Below, one piece after another: positions 18,801-28,512 of a DNA stretch of 64,000 nucleotides. Below the pieces are notes generated by a model. The model was not told where the DNA came from. It was given only the letters and a program-made list of their open reading frames with translations, and ran no database searches. A program made the translations under genes and the position numbers. Position 1 is the stretch's first letter. Each line of letters begins with the position of its first letter. This DNA comes from Isotricha intestinalis. Its lineage: Eukaryota; Ciliophora; Litostomatea; Vestibuliferida; Isotrichidae. The stretch spans positions 1-64,000 of the forward strand of contig JAJJLU010000364.1 of NCBI GenBank assembly GCA_023807065.1, read 5' to 3'.

Positions 18801-21227
18801 TATGATTACACTAGCACTCCAATAAAAACAAGAAAACCTGAAAATATTCAAATTGAAGGAAAAAAAAAAATTATGTTATATAAAACTTTATTTCAATCTG
18901 GGAATTTTAAAGAATTAGAAACCTTATTTGATAGAGATTCATTTGATGGAGGTATTGATTTTAAATTCAATTTTTCTTTTGAAAAATATTTCTATGATAA
19001 TGAAAAAATCTGTTTTATTATAAGATGTATAGATAATAAAGTAGAAGATGATGCTGATTCTTATAAAAATCCAAGTCAAACAAATTTTTCAATTATTAAA
19101 TTAAAAAACAATAAAACTTTTTATCTAAAAAAATTATATCAAATAAATAAAATAGAATATGAGATTTTTCGAGATAATATAAAAAATTTTCAAATACAAT
19201 CACAAACTATTCCAGGTTTTAAAAATTTATTACAAAAACAATTTCATGATCTTAGATTAAGAAGTAGAGTTCATGGTAAAAAAATAAATGATTCAAATCA
19301 ATTTTTAGATGAAAATTCTTCTCAAACTGGAGCTACATCATATAATTCAAATTTAACAAAATTAAATAGAATAATAGAAGCAAGAATACATTTACTTCAA
19401 AATGTTGATAATTTTTATACATTAAAATATTTTAAAATAATTCCTATATTATGGTTAATTTCTGTTATTATTTTTTCAATTACGATTAATGTTTATTCAA
19501 ATCAAATTGGAAATGAACTTATAAAAACTAGAAATTTTAGTTCTATTTCTTTTAAAATTCAAATTGAAGTTATGAGCATTCTTAATAATGTTTTAGACTT
19601 TTTAGCTTTATATAAAAATAAAAAATTAAGTCAACCATTTAATATAACTTATGGAATGAATAATGAAATTGAATATTTTCAATTTGTTAAAACATTAATT
19701 CCAAATTTGTATAATAAAGTTTCATCTTATTTAAATTTCATTGAAAAAAATGTTGGAAAATATTTTGATAATGCAAAAAAATTATGGGTTAAAATAAAGA
19801 AGAATCATTACATTGAAGTTTCATTACAAGACAGTGAATATTTTCCTTTAATGACTTCTTCTTCAATGTATAATGCATTTTATATATTTCATTTGAATTT
19901 AAGAAATCTAACAGAAGATGAAGAACAAAATTTAAATTATTCAATTTATATGGCAATTAATCAAATGAATTTTAATGTTTTACCTATTATTTTCTCTAAC
20001 ATTCCATATTTACTAAATAATATTGTTAAATTCAATAATAATCTATTACATCGGATTAAAATCACAATTTTATGTTTATTTGTAGTAATGGGAATTATTT
20101 CAATTTGTTTTTTTTATATTATATTAATTACTCAAGCCTCTTTAACAGTGGGAATTAAAATAGTAAGTAAAATTAATCAAAATAATATTTCTAATATTAT
20201 AACAGGTATAAATAATTTTAAAAATGTGGTTAAATCTAGATTTAAATTAGAAGAAATTGATGAAAAATCAATTGAAAAAAATACATTGTTAAAGGAAAAA
20301 AGTAGGACTAAGATAGAAAATAAGGAAGGTATTATTGATAAAGAAGAAAGTACAAATTCGAATAATTTAGAACAAAATTATTTTATTGAAACTAAAAAAT
20401 TTCAAAAATTAAAGTACCAAAGTTTTATAATTGTGTTTTTTTTTATAAATATAATAGTAATATTTATTATTTTAACTTTTATTTATTTTACTCTAAAAAT
20501 CATTATTAATGATAATGCAAATTTAATTAAATCAGAATCATATATTCTTCAAAAATTTTTTTATACGTCTATCATATTATATAGATTAAAATGTAAAATA
20601 TTAAATTTTACAAGTTTTTCATCAATAAATTTTTCCAATATTATTAACGAATCTTTATCAGAAAATTTATTTCAAACTTTAAAAAAATCAAAAATATTTA
20701 ATGATATTTATTATAACGGTTACAAATTAAACGCTTGTTACGCATTATTTGATAAATCAAGTGATAATTATTCTGAATGTATTACAAATCCTACGATAAT
20801 AGAATTGAACAGCACAGATGCAGTCAAACAATTTATTTTAAGAAATATAGACTTATTAGATTATGAAATAGATACTAAAAATGAAATAAAAAATTTCAAT
20901 TCATTAGAAATTATGAGTGGAGATGATTATATAAGGATTTTACTTATTTTTAAAGAGTTTTATATAAATGTTTATGAAAGATTCGAAAATATCATTGAAA
21001 ATGTTTTAGTTAATGAAATTAAAGTATCAAAAATTAAATGTTTAATTATAAGTTTTAGTTTGATTATTTCGGCTATTTTACATTTATTATATATCATATT
21101 TTATTTAAAAAAATATTATGAAAAAAAGCTTTTAGTCTCAAAAAGCTTTATACAAATTATTCCAACAAATGTAATATTTAATACACCTGATTTAGAAGCT
21201 TGGTTGGAAAAAACAGATAAAAATTAA
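15819..21227 (+). CDS. Tmc-like polytopic PAS-domain protein
   Basis: 1802 residues, the longest gene here. The N-terminal 340 residues hold about seven to eight hydrophobic helices. A helical cytosolic region (about 350-600) follows, then a PAS-like fold (about 610-720) including 'KANKSFGNIFHINYDKLKG' and 'ITELMPKIF'. After this come a long Asn/Ser-rich linker (about 810-1010), a further globular region, and a C-terminal module with paired hydrophobic segments near 1208-1228, 1412-1440, 1540-1562 and 1738-1762 that enclose probable extracellular loops. This layout matches proteins annotated as tiny-macrocysts (TmcB/TmcC)-like PAS proteins in several protists. A sensory or signalling role is inferred. 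The PAS ligand is not predictable and no kinase or cyclase motif was seen. Confidence 0.6.
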   Translation: MKIKELKLFMKEELNIQKRFIILMNKLINNQSNDSENLLFIIIFSIQNISIYFSEKEGVFDIDNNISDKILNLIEKFARIKSLFFSNKNYYSLSIYILFIYYLFFFFFFIGSLLTSSRRKTYDNFLKILNFLIKLNIYYLSNISLDFFTHMICFNRDYNIYIKEIKCNQSNNIGPFIMSILTLFFSQIFMFFIHFFYEDHLFISVSSFSCSSSNMIIFQHLNAIISSIILGWIEEIHRGFFFLINFILSAIIFIYYLKRLIYYNSTINFTLGLSYCLNFYASIYFTFFYFFDMSQKGLVFILSCILVGIFFKKVLFYFNEQIIKETPYHKIKNKYYVLYYIKYLIDLIRIYNENPEAKSLLIGIMEIHSIECPNNSCITKTKEKIYLPIENAWSDRSKQFIDDKIFLKFFIVVIIGYYVKIEYYIPELIINLSHYYLEVIGNVCLSIYHYEKAKKMKLTLKEKYLLERLKMIISYKLYENLKQKDEPCEDLIDLNITFYYKYHDIAKQFSKEIYNDLELSIEFWECFSTKKNSDLIDINHVITLIEKINNSKNTIKNLWNEMFQIYSGINSYFLLYLDYINEINDDQRLKNELENYKKKKENSTKNIVENYYNVLFKKDTGIIIVNGDRGKEGLIEKANKSFGNIFHINYDKLKGKNITELMPKIFANVHYFVMKRYFDIGKKKIIDKGHFKVFGLDKNNSIIQLQKNIKIFPMLNEYLYYVGMFNLEKNDDLILINSDFFIQGMSKKLSDRLKITNDNLFVDNEIPFYMICKNFINFYRTFFKNTKNKTIKKTKNSLLENSIKPFDEFEEKECLLTQLNDSNSFNSKEINISTNSNINDNNVDLQKIDDINENMEIEYQMNFHHFLSKYSYYTKNKNNEEVEDSINDSSQNNEEITINENSIINTENNTLLNHETSIIYSEYNDSTINDEDNNNYIKRKINTDMHLSGNLILQKKTINSSFKYSGGNLDKYNNFLNNIQETNLNQNPTSNIVYYDYTSTPIKTRKPENIQIEGKKKIMLYKTLFQSGNFKELETLFDRDSFDGGIDFKFNFSFEKYFYDNEKICFIIRCIDNKVEDDADSYKNPSQTNFSIIKLKNNKTFYLKKLYQINKIEYEIFRDNIKNFQIQSQTIPGFKNLLQKQFHDLRLRSRVHGKKINDSNQFLDENSSQTGATSYNSNLTKLNRIIEARIHLLQNVDNFYTLKYFKIIPILWLISVIIFSITINVYSNQIGNELIKTRNFSSISFKIQIEVMSILNNVLDFLALYKNKKLSQPFNITYGMNNEIEYFQFVKTLIPNLYNKVSSYLNFIEKNVGKYFDNAKKLWVKIKKNHYIEVSLQDSEYFPLMTSSSMYNAFYIFHLNLRNLTEDEEQNLNYSIYMAINQMNFNVLPIIFSNIPYLLNNIVKFNNNLLHRIKITILCLFVVMGIISICFFYIILITQASLTVGIKIVSKINQNNISNIITGINNFKNVVKSRFKLEEIDEKSIEKNTLLKEKSRTKIENKEGIIDKEESTNSNNLEQNYFIETKKFQKLKYQSFIIVFFFINIIVIFIILTFIYFTLKIIINDNANLIKSESYILQKFFYTSIILYRLKCKILNFTSFSSINFSNIINESLSENLFQTLKKSKIFNDIYYNGYKLNACYALFDKSSDNYSECITNPTIIELNSTDAVKQFILRNIDLLDYEIDTKNEIKNFNSLEIMSGDDYIRILLIFKEFYINVYERFENIIENVLVNEIKVSKIKCLIISFSLIISAILHLLYIIFYLKKYYEKKLLVSKSFIQIIPTNVIFNTPDLEAWLEKTDKN

Positions 21228-21346
21228 AGATTGCTTATTTAATATAATTTTATATGTAAATAAAATAAATATATACTTTGATAAAAAAAAATATCATAAA
21301 ATTTAAATTATAAATAAAAAATTTATTTAAATTTTCCCATTTATCA

Positions 21347-23092
21347 ATGGCAAATCTTTTTAATTATTTATTTGGATTCTTATCAATATTATTAGGTTTA
21401 AACAAGAAAAAAATATTAAATTTATCAAATTATAAGTATCCATCACCAAAAGACAAAGAATATACATATATTCCAATAATAGCAACAACAGATTTACATG
21501 GATATGGATTTCAAAGACATATTCCTTCATCACATAATTTTTCATATGGTGGGGCATCTCTTTTATCATCATACATAGATGCTATAAGAAAAGAATGGGG
21601 AAAAGATAATTTTTTATATTTAGATTCAGGAGATAAGTATCAAGGAGGTGCTGAAAGTACTATTTCTAATGCTACTATAATGACTGAAATATTTAATTAC
21701 CTTAATTTACATGCGAGTGCTATTGGAAATCATGAATTTGATAATGGATTAAATTTTTTTGAAAAACAAATGAATTTATCAAAATCTCCTTTTATAACTA
21801 CTAATATTAGAAAAGCTTCTAATAATGATTCAAATGCTTTTAACGCAAAAAATTTTTTGCAAAAAAAAATATATGAAATAAATGGAATTAAAATAGGTAT
21901 ATTAGGTTATACTCCTTTATTTACTTATTATGCAGGAAATGATGTATTAGATAAACTAAATTTTTTAAAAATGAAAGACTCAATAATTCAAGAATCTAAA
22001 ATTTTAAGAGAACAAGATAAAGTAAATTCTGTGGTATTAATAATTCATTATGGAATAGAATGTTACCATGATAGTCAAGAATTAAATATATATAATATAT
22101 CTCATTCTCATGATTCCATAAATTGTAATATTCAAGAAAATGAATTATATGAATATATAATGGAATACCCAGGAACAATTGATGTAGTTTTTGGAGGACA
22201 TGTTCATTATCCTGGACATCATTTTTTTAATGGAATTCCTGTTATTCATTCTAAAGATAGAGGTGTTCATTTTCATATTGCTTATTTGCCTTTTAAAAAT
22301 GGTCAATTAATTAAAGAAAATATACAAGTTGAAGGTCCTATTCCTTTATGTGATAGAATTAGTAATCAAACTAAAACTTGTACTTATAATGATAGAAATG
22401 ATGAAATGTTTCAATTTACTTTTCATAATAGTTTAATTAGATATAATGAAAAAATTGAAAGAAGTATATTGAATAAATATTATAAGGAATTTTCTAAATA
22501 TAAAAAATTTGTTTGTTTTAATGAAGATGCAGTAATTGAAAGAACAAAAACAGAAAATATTATAGGTAATTTAGAAACAGATGCAATTAGAAATAAAACA
22601 AGCGCTGATTTTGCTTTATTAAATAATGGAGCTTTTAGAGCTGTTTGGTATCCAGGAACATTATATTTAGAAGATATTCTTAATATGAATCCTTTTTTTA
22701 GTAAAATAGTTACTATTGAAATGACTGGAGCAGAAATTTATCAAGCTATGAATATTTTACAAACTGGAAAAAAAAGATATTATGCTGTTTCTGGAATGAG
22801 ACAATTTTTTAAACAAGAAAAAGGAATTTATGTTATTAAAAATATTACTTTAAGTAATGGGAAAGAAATTGAAAAAAATAGAGTTTATGTTATTGCTACT
22901 AATGAATTCATTGCTGGAGGTGGAGATGAATTTAAAGATGTTTTAAAATGGTATAAAGTTAAAAATAAAAAATATTATGATAAAATCACTGATACTATTG
23001 AAGAATATTTAGTTAGAAAACAAGTTTTAAAAAAAAGTGATTATTATGAAGATGACCCAAAAAAAAGAAGATTGGTTTTTCTTGATGCTTAG
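21347..23092 (+). CDS. 5'-nucleotidase family metallophosphoesterase
   Basis: 581 residues. An N-terminal hydrophobic segment (about 3-18) suggests secretion or membrane anchoring. The calcineurin-like metal centre is complete: 'TTDLHG' (Asp49, His51), 'LDSGDKYQGG', 'GNHEFDNG' (near 127), a histidine in 'IIHYGIECYH', and 'VVFGGHVHYPGHH' near 282. The C-terminal 5'-nucleotidase domain follows from about 400, with 'NIIGNLETDAIR', 'LLNNGAFRAVWYPG' and 'ATNEFIAGGGDEF'. The pair of domains is diagnostic of the UshA/CD73 family, which removes 5'-phosphate from extracellular or lumenal nucleotides and can also cleave UDP-sugars. There is no clear C-terminal GPI signal. The stop codon is TAG. A purine-salvage role at the surface or in food vacuoles is inferred. 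Confidence 0.9.
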   Translation: MANLFNYLFGFLSILLGLNKKKILNLSNYKYPSPKDKEYTYIPIIATTDLHGYGFQRHIPSSHNFSYGGASLLSSYIDAIRKEWGKDNFLYLDSGDKYQGGAESTISNATIMTEIFNYLNLHASAIGNHEFDNGLNFFEKQMNLSKSPFITTNIRKASNNDSNAFNAKNFLQKKIYEINGIKIGILGYTPLFTYYAGNDVLDKLNFLKMKDSIIQESKILREQDKVNSVVLIIHYGIECYHDSQELNIYNISHSHDSINCNIQENELYEYIMEYPGTIDVVFGGHVHYPGHHFFNGIPVIHSKDRGVHFHIAYLPFKNGQLIKENIQVEGPIPLCDRISNQTKTCTYNDRNDEMFQFTFHNSLIRYNEKIERSILNKYYKEFSKYKKFVCFNEDAVIERTKTENIIGNLETDAIRNKTSADFALLNNGAFRAVWYPGTLYLEDILNMNPFFSKIVTIEMTGAEIYQAMNILQTGKKRYYAVSGMRQFFKQEKGIYVIKNITLSNGKEIEKNRVYVIATNEFIAGGGDEFKDVLKWYKVKNKKYYDKITDTIEEYLVRKQVLKKSDYYEDDPKKRRLVFLDA

Positions 23093-23338
23093 TTTTAAAT
23101 TTTATATTAAATTAAGATAGGAAAAGTAAATTAACAATTATTTTTAAAAGAAAAATTATTTAATAATCTTAAACTATTTATTAAATATTTTTAATATATT
23201 TAAAAAATTATTGGGAAAGATTTGAACAATTAATCTTCTAAAAATTCCTTATTTATAATTTAAATTTAATATTTTTTTATAATCAATTTTTCAATTTATT
23301 GATGGAAATAATATTAATTATTTTTGTTTCCTAATAAA

Positions 23339-24750
23339 ATGATTGAAAAAAAAATACAAATAATTCCATTCTACAAACAAATAATAAACCCTCCAATAAT
23401 GTTTTCAGAACTAATTCAAAAAACTCAATTATTATTTCAAAATAAAAAATTAGGAGAACTCTATTCATGGGAAAAAGATGGTTCAGAAGTAAAATATTAT
23501 TAAAAATAATTATCTAGATATTATCAGATGATAAATTTCAATTATCAAATGAAGAAACTAGAATAATAAAATTACTATTAATGAAAAAAGAACCAAATAA
23601 TATATATAGAAAAAAACTATGGATGATTTCATCAGGAGCAAAAAAAGAAATGAAAGAACACCCTAATTACTATAATAATATTTTAACAAATTATCCCGAA
23701 GAAATGAGTAATATTCATCATGAAATAATATTAAAAGATTTACCAAGAACATTTCCAGATAAAAAGGATGAAGAACTTTATTATAAAAAATTAGAAAATA
23801 TATTAATTGCTTATTCAAGAAGAAATCCTTTTCTTGGATATTGTCAAGGTTTTAATTTTATAGTTTATTTTATATTAAAAATCATTAAAAAAGAAGAAGA
23901 AGCTTTTTGGTTATTTGTTCAAATAATTGAAAAAATATTACCTTTAAATTATTTTTCAAATGTTTTAGGAGTTTTAGTTTATTCAGCTTTAATTGAACAA
24001 TTACTTTTTCAATTTTTACCAGAATTATTTTCTTTCATTCAAAAAAATGATTATGAAATACATATTACTAATTTATTATATAAATGGTTATTAAGTTTAT
24101 TTATAGAAAATTTTCCTGAAAAATTATCTTTAATTATATGGGATGCATTATTTTTAAATGGAGATATAATTTTATTTAAAGCTTCCTTAGGAGTTTTAAG
24201 AAATTTAAAACCACAAATTATGAAAGTTAATTCAATTAAGGAATTAAATTCTTTATTTGAACAAAAAATACAAGAATTACAAGATCCAACAGTTATGATT
24301 TATTTTCTTCTTCTTAGAAAATTTGATTTTGATGTTAAACAATTATATTTAATAAGAAGAGATGTTGAAAATCAACTTCAAAACTCATTTATTGAAAAAA
24401 TTAAAAGTCATTCACCAAAAAAGACAAATAAAAGAATTAATGATAATGAAATTTATAATTCAGAAGAAATTCAAAATTTTTTAGTTTTACAATATATTGA
24501 TCCTCTTGAAATTATTGATAATTATTGTGATAATGTTGATAATTATCAAAATAATAATTATCAGAGATTAAGTATAAAATCCAAAAATGAAATTTGGAAT
24601 GAATTATTGGTGAATAGATATTGTTTTGATAGTGAAGATAATGAAAATATTAGTTGTAAATCAAAAAAAATAATAAATTTAAAATCTATTTTTATAAAAG
24701 TAAAAACAAGTAAGTGTTTTTTGTCACTTTTAAATTCTTTTAATAAGTAA
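23339..24750 (+). CDS. TBC-domain Rab GTPase-activating protein (two exons)
   Basis: Exon 1 is 23339-23488 (50 codons from ATG), exon 2 is 23518-24750; together they give 460 residues. Removing the 29-nt intron joins 'WEKDGSE' to 'ILSDDKFQL' in frame, whereas unspliced reading meets a stop at once. The TBC domain (about 90-330) shows both catalytic fingers: the arginine finger in 'ILKDLPRTFP' and the glutamine finger in 'FLGYCQGFNF', followed by 'FWLFVQIIEKILP'. It should stimulate GTP hydrolysis by a Rab; the Rab at 33598 is a possible but unsupported partner. The 130-residue tail is Asn-rich with no recognised domain. An uninterrupted-ORF caller would start this gene at an internal ATG (23581), missing 81 residues. 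Confidence 0.88.
23489..23517 (+). other. 29-nt spliceosomal intron
   Basis: It begins GTAAAA and ends TCTAG, contains in-frame stops, and its removal restores a continuous TBC-protein frame in phase 0. The size is close to ciliate introns (Paramecium about 25 nt) and far from most other eukaryotes. A CTAG-type end with an upstream AATAATTAT tract is the only other visible feature. Confidence 0.85.
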
Positions 24751-24866
24751 TTGATATTAATAATATTTTAATATATTATTTGAGTTAATATATTATAATA
24801 ATAATAGTTATTAGTAATTTAAATAAGTAATTATATATAAATTCAAATTTTTAAATTTTTTTCAAA

Positions 24867-25211
24867 ATGGAAAATTTAAGTATTCAAGTTTATAAATTTT
24901 TACAAACAATTCCAAAAGGAAAAGTTGTCACTTATGGACAAATTGCAGAAGAATTAGGAAATAAAAATTTAAGTAGAATTATAGGAAATATATTACATAT
25001 AAATCCAGATCCAATAAAATATCCTTGTTATAAAGTAGTTAATCATAAAGGAGAATTATCAAAAAATTTTGGTGATGGAGGAATTACTATTCAAAAAGAA
25101 CGTTTAGAAAAAGATGGTATAATTGTAAATAATTATAAAGTAAACCTTAAAATATACCAATATAAAAAAACATTAAATAATTATACAATCGAAAATTATT
25201 TAAAAAAATAA
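24867..25211 (+). CDS. Short MGMT/ATL-family DNA alkylation-repair protein, bacterial-like
   Basis: 114 residues covering only the C-terminal DNA-binding/methyl-transfer domain of O6-methylguanine-DNA methyltransferase. It shows 'IPKGKVVTYGQIA' (Tyr23), the helix-turn-helix with Arg37 (the residue that flips the base) in 'NLSRIIGN', and the active-site loop 'PCYKVVN' with Cys54. The usual motif is PCHRVV; Tyr replaces the His that activates the cysteine, so transfer activity may be altered. Cys is kept, so it is not a typical Trp-containing ATL. 'NPDPIKYPCYKVVNHKGEL' and the compact length resemble short bacterial (Firmicutes-type) MGMT proteins, suggesting bacterial ancestry. No transfer-specific base composition is visible; the codon use has become AT-rich like its neighbours. 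Confidence 0.85.
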   Translation: MENLSIQVYKFLQTIPKGKVVTYGQIAEELGNKNLSRIIGNILHINPDPIKYPCYKVVNHKGELSKNFGDGGITIQKERLEKDGIIVNNYKVNLKIYQYKKTLNNYTIENYLKK

Positions 25212-25308
25212 AAATACATTAAACAAAAAAAATAAAATAAATTTAACAACAAATCTAAAAAAAAACAAAATAATTCAATATAATTAAACTTATTATAATT
25301 AATAATAA

Positions 25309-26469
25309 ATGGATTCTCCCATTGATTCAATTCCAATGTATGTGAAAGACCCTGTTATAAACAAAGAAACATTATCTAATTATACAAGTTATACATTATT
25401 AGGAACAAGAATACCAGAACCATTAGAAAGAAGATATAGAGATTTTGCTTCTTTAAGAGAAAAATTAGTGGAAAGATGGCCTGGAATTTTTATTCCAAAT
25501 ATTCCTCATAAAAAAACAATTGGAGCAAATGACAAAGAAATAATAGATATGAGGATTGAAATGATTAATAGATTTTGCCTAAAATTATCTAAAATTGGTT
25601 ATTTATTTAATTCTGAAGAAGTTGAATTATTCTTACAAAATTCAAGTGATGTTCCTAAAACTTTAAATTCTCTTGGACAACAAGATTATGATACTTTACT
25701 TAAAAAATATTCTGCAACTTTTACTTCTTATGATGATAATTTTGATACTCAAATTGGAAAAACAGAACAAGAAAAATTTTATAATCAATTAAAAGAAAAT
25801 TATCCTAGATTAAAAAATTTAAGGAATCTTGTTTCAAATATGAAAGAAAAATATAGCATAAATAAAAATTCATATAATTTAATTGAAAATATGTTTTCAT
25901 TATATGAAAAAGAAGCAATAACAGAATATTCTGGAAATGATAATTCAAAATTAGTATTTTTTAATATGGATAATGTAGAATTGGGAAAAAGATTATCTTC
26001 AAATAAAGATCAAACTAAAAATCCTTATGATAGATTATATGACACTTTAACAGAAGATTATTTAGATACTGAAGCAATGAAAGAAGCTTTAGATTCTTTA
26101 AAAGGTCTTCAAGAATCTTATGATAAATTAACTAAAAATTTTACTACTGTTAATACTCAATTAACTGAATTACAAGCTGGAAAAAGTAATTTGAAAAGTA
26201 TATTTAGTTTTAAAAGTAGAGAAGATGATATTAATAATTTAATTGAGGAAAAAGATAAAATTGAAAAAAATCTTTCTTTACTAAATCAAATTATTAAAAT
26301 TGCTACTTTTAATATGCAAAATGAAATTACTAACTTTAAATTTACTTCTTTAGAACATTATTATGATCAATTAAAACAATTTGAAGAGGATACTTTATTT
26401 AATGCTAAATTAGGAGAAGAATTATGGGATATAATTCTTTCAGATAATAATATTAGTAATTGTCATTAA
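25309..26469 (+). CDS. Sorting nexin (PX domain plus helical BAR-like region)
   Basis: 386 residues. The PX domain spans about 8-115: it has 'SNYTSYTLLG', then 'RRYRDFASLREKLVERWPG' with the phosphoinositide-binding RRYRDF, then 'FIPNIPHKK' (the proline-rich PX loop) and a closing helix containing 'NRFCLKLSKIGYLFNSEEVELFL'. The remaining 270 residues are helical and charged and fit a BAR domain as in SNX1/2/4-type proteins. Such proteins bind PI3P on endosomes and shape tubular carriers for recycling. I cannot decide between the retromer-type (SNX1/2) and Atg24/SNX4-type classes. Spacing to the next gene is 79 bp on the same strand. Confidence 0.85.
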   Translation: MDSPIDSIPMYVKDPVINKETLSNYTSYTLLGTRIPEPLERRYRDFASLREKLVERWPGIFIPNIPHKKTIGANDKEIIDMRIEMINRFCLKLSKIGYLFNSEEVELFLQNSSDVPKTLNSLGQQDYDTLLKKYSATFTSYDDNFDTQIGKTEQEKFYNQLKENYPRLKNLRNLVSNMKEKYSINKNSYNLIENMFSLYEKEAITEYSGNDNSKLVFFNMDNVELGKRLSSNKDQTKNPYDRLYDTLTEDYLDTEAMKEALDSLKGLQESYDKLTKNFTTVNTQLTELQAGKSNLKSIFSFKSREDDINNLIEEKDKIEKNLSLLNQIIKIATFNMQNEITNFKFTSLEHYYDQLKQFEEDTLFNAKLGEELWDIILSDNNISNCH

Positions 26470-26548
26470 GATGATATTTAAATTTTATTATTTTAAAAAT
26501 TTAAAAAATAACTTTTAAAAAAATAAAAAGTATTTAATTAAATTTTAA

Positions 26549-28423
26549 ATGTCTGATAAAAGTAGAGATCCTCTATTAAATATTCATCATTTTTGTAAAA
26601 AACATTTTTCTGAAATTGGAGGAATTTGTGATCAAATTTTTTGTGATGATGAACAAATGAAATGTATAAAATGTATTTCTGATAATGATGGTTGTATAAG
26701 AGGAAAAAAACATGGTTTTGTAACTATTAAAGAATATTTCGATAAATTTTTTAATGATTATAATAATTATAAATTAGATTTTAATTACTCGAAATATATT
26801 AATTTAGGTGAATCTTATTGTAGAAGTTCTGAACATTTAATTTCTACTTTTTGTTCTAAAAGAGATAATATTAAAAAAAGTTTTCAAGATACTTTTGAAG
26901 ATATGGTAAATTTCATTCAACAATTGAAAGAAGATTTTAATGAATATTATGATAAATTTATGAATGAGAAATTTATTTTGTTAAAACAATCTATATTAAA
27001 TTTAAAAAAGATATTAAATTATGAAGCTTTAGATGGATTTAATTCGGAGATTTTAAAAATGAAAATGTCAAAAATGCCTTTGGAAAATTTAAATTTAACT
27101 TTACAAAAAATGAAAGAAACTTTAGATAATTTAAGTTATAGTAGATATATTGATGATACGAAATTAATAGAAGAATTAATAAAGCTTAATGATGGAGAAA
27201 TAATATCATATATTCAAAATGATATTGATATAATTAAAGAAAATATATTTAAATCTTTTAATTTATATAAAAATCAAGTTGAAAATAATTTATTTAAACT
27301 GGAATATAATATTATAACTCCATTAGAAGATTTAATAAAAATTTATGATAGTACAATTGATTATTCTTCAAATTCTAATTTCTTAGAGAAACATTTTACT
27401 TTATTTACAGATATAATTAGCAATAATACTTATCTTGCTTATCCTTCATCTAAAAATAATATTAGAATAGAAGATTTCACTAGTTTTATTGAGAATGAAA
27501 ATGAAATAATGATGAAATCTTCTAATCAAAATTTATATTTAGATACTAATGTAAATTCAAGAGATAATTTATTATGTTTAAAATTAGAGGGTCATATTGC
27601 GAAAATTTTAGATATAAAATATTATTTAGATAGAAATAATAACCAATTTTTAATTTCATCAAGTGAAGATCATACTATTAAAATTTGGAATATTACTGAT
27701 TTATCTTCTTATATAAAAAATAAAAAAAATCATTATGAAAATAAAAAAAATTTAAATTTAGTAGGTCATTCTACAATTATAAGAAACTTTCAAATATTTT
27801 ATCATCAAAATACAGATTCTGATGTTATAATTTCAATCTCAAAAAATGAAAAAATAAAAGTTTGGGGTTTTGAAACTGGGAAAGTTATAAAAGAAATATA
27901 TGATAGAAATAGTCAATTAAAAGGAACATATGAAGATAATTTTTTTTGTGTAAGATTAGAAGACATAAATTATTTAATCACAATAAATAATTCGAATTAT
28001 AATATTAAAATATGGGATTTTGATAAAGGAATTGTATTAAATATAATTCCATATAAACATAATTCAAATATCATTCAAATACTTTATTATCAATCTCAAA
28101 ATAAATTTATATTTATAGATGATATTTCTACTTGTTCAGCTTTAACAATAACAAAAGAAGATCCTCTTCTTTTATTAGATATGGGATTATCAAGACATAA
28201 TTCTACAAGAGTTGGAGCGTATTTTTGGGATGAAAATATTATGTTAATATATCATAAAAATGGAGTTATTCATGAATATAATTTTTCTTTAACCAAATTT
28301 ATTGGTAAATTAAGGGTTTCTACTTATCCTATTTCTTATTTAGAACAATATTATGATAATAAAAATAGTAAATATTTGCTTATTTGTCATTCTGAAGATC
28401 AACATATTAGAATTTATGGTTGA
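26549..28423 (+). CDS. B-box-like zinc finger - coiled coil - WD40 protein
   Basis: 624 residues. The N-terminus (about 8-60) has a Cys/His cluster ('HHFCKKHFSEIGGICDQIF', then 'CDDEQMKCIKC') spaced like a B-box-type zinc finger. A helical, probably coiled-coil region (about 70-300) follows. The C-terminal third contains WD40 blades: 'GHIAKILDIKYY...SSEDHTIKIWNI', 'GHSTIIRNFQIF...SKNEKIKVWGF' and 'NNSNYNIKIWDF', with further weaker repeats up to the final residue. Tripartite B-box/coiled-coil/WD40 proteins without a RING are common in ciliates, with unknown roles. This is the only gene in the window ending in TGA, showing that TGA is a stop here. No partner can be named. Confidence 0.75.
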   Translation: MSDKSRDPLLNIHHFCKKHFSEIGGICDQIFCDDEQMKCIKCISDNDGCIRGKKHGFVTIKEYFDKFFNDYNNYKLDFNYSKYINLGESYCRSSEHLISTFCSKRDNIKKSFQDTFEDMVNFIQQLKEDFNEYYDKFMNEKFILLKQSILNLKKILNYEALDGFNSEILKMKMSKMPLENLNLTLQKMKETLDNLSYSRYIDDTKLIEELIKLNDGEIISYIQNDIDIIKENIFKSFNLYKNQVENNLFKLEYNIITPLEDLIKIYDSTIDYSSNSNFLEKHFTLFTDIISNNTYLAYPSSKNNIRIEDFTSFIENENEIMMKSSNQNLYLDTNVNSRDNLLCLKLEGHIAKILDIKYYLDRNNNQFLISSSEDHTIKIWNITDLSSYIKNKKNHYENKKNLNLVGHSTIIRNFQIFYHQNTDSDVIISISKNEKIKVWGFETGKVIKEIYDRNSQLKGTYEDNFFCVRLEDINYLITINNSNYNIKIWDFDKGIVLNIIPYKHNSNIIQILYYQSQNKFIFIDDISTCSALTITKEDPLLLLDMGLSRHNSTRVGAYFWDENIMLIYHKNGVIHEYNFSLTKFIGKLRVSTYPISYLEQYYDNKNSKYLLICHSEDQHIRIYG

Positions 28424-28512
28424 TTTTATTTAATTTTTAATGAAAATTTTGATAAAAACAATAAATAAAAATAATAAATTTAATCAAAAAAAAAAGTAAT
28501 AATATAAAATCA

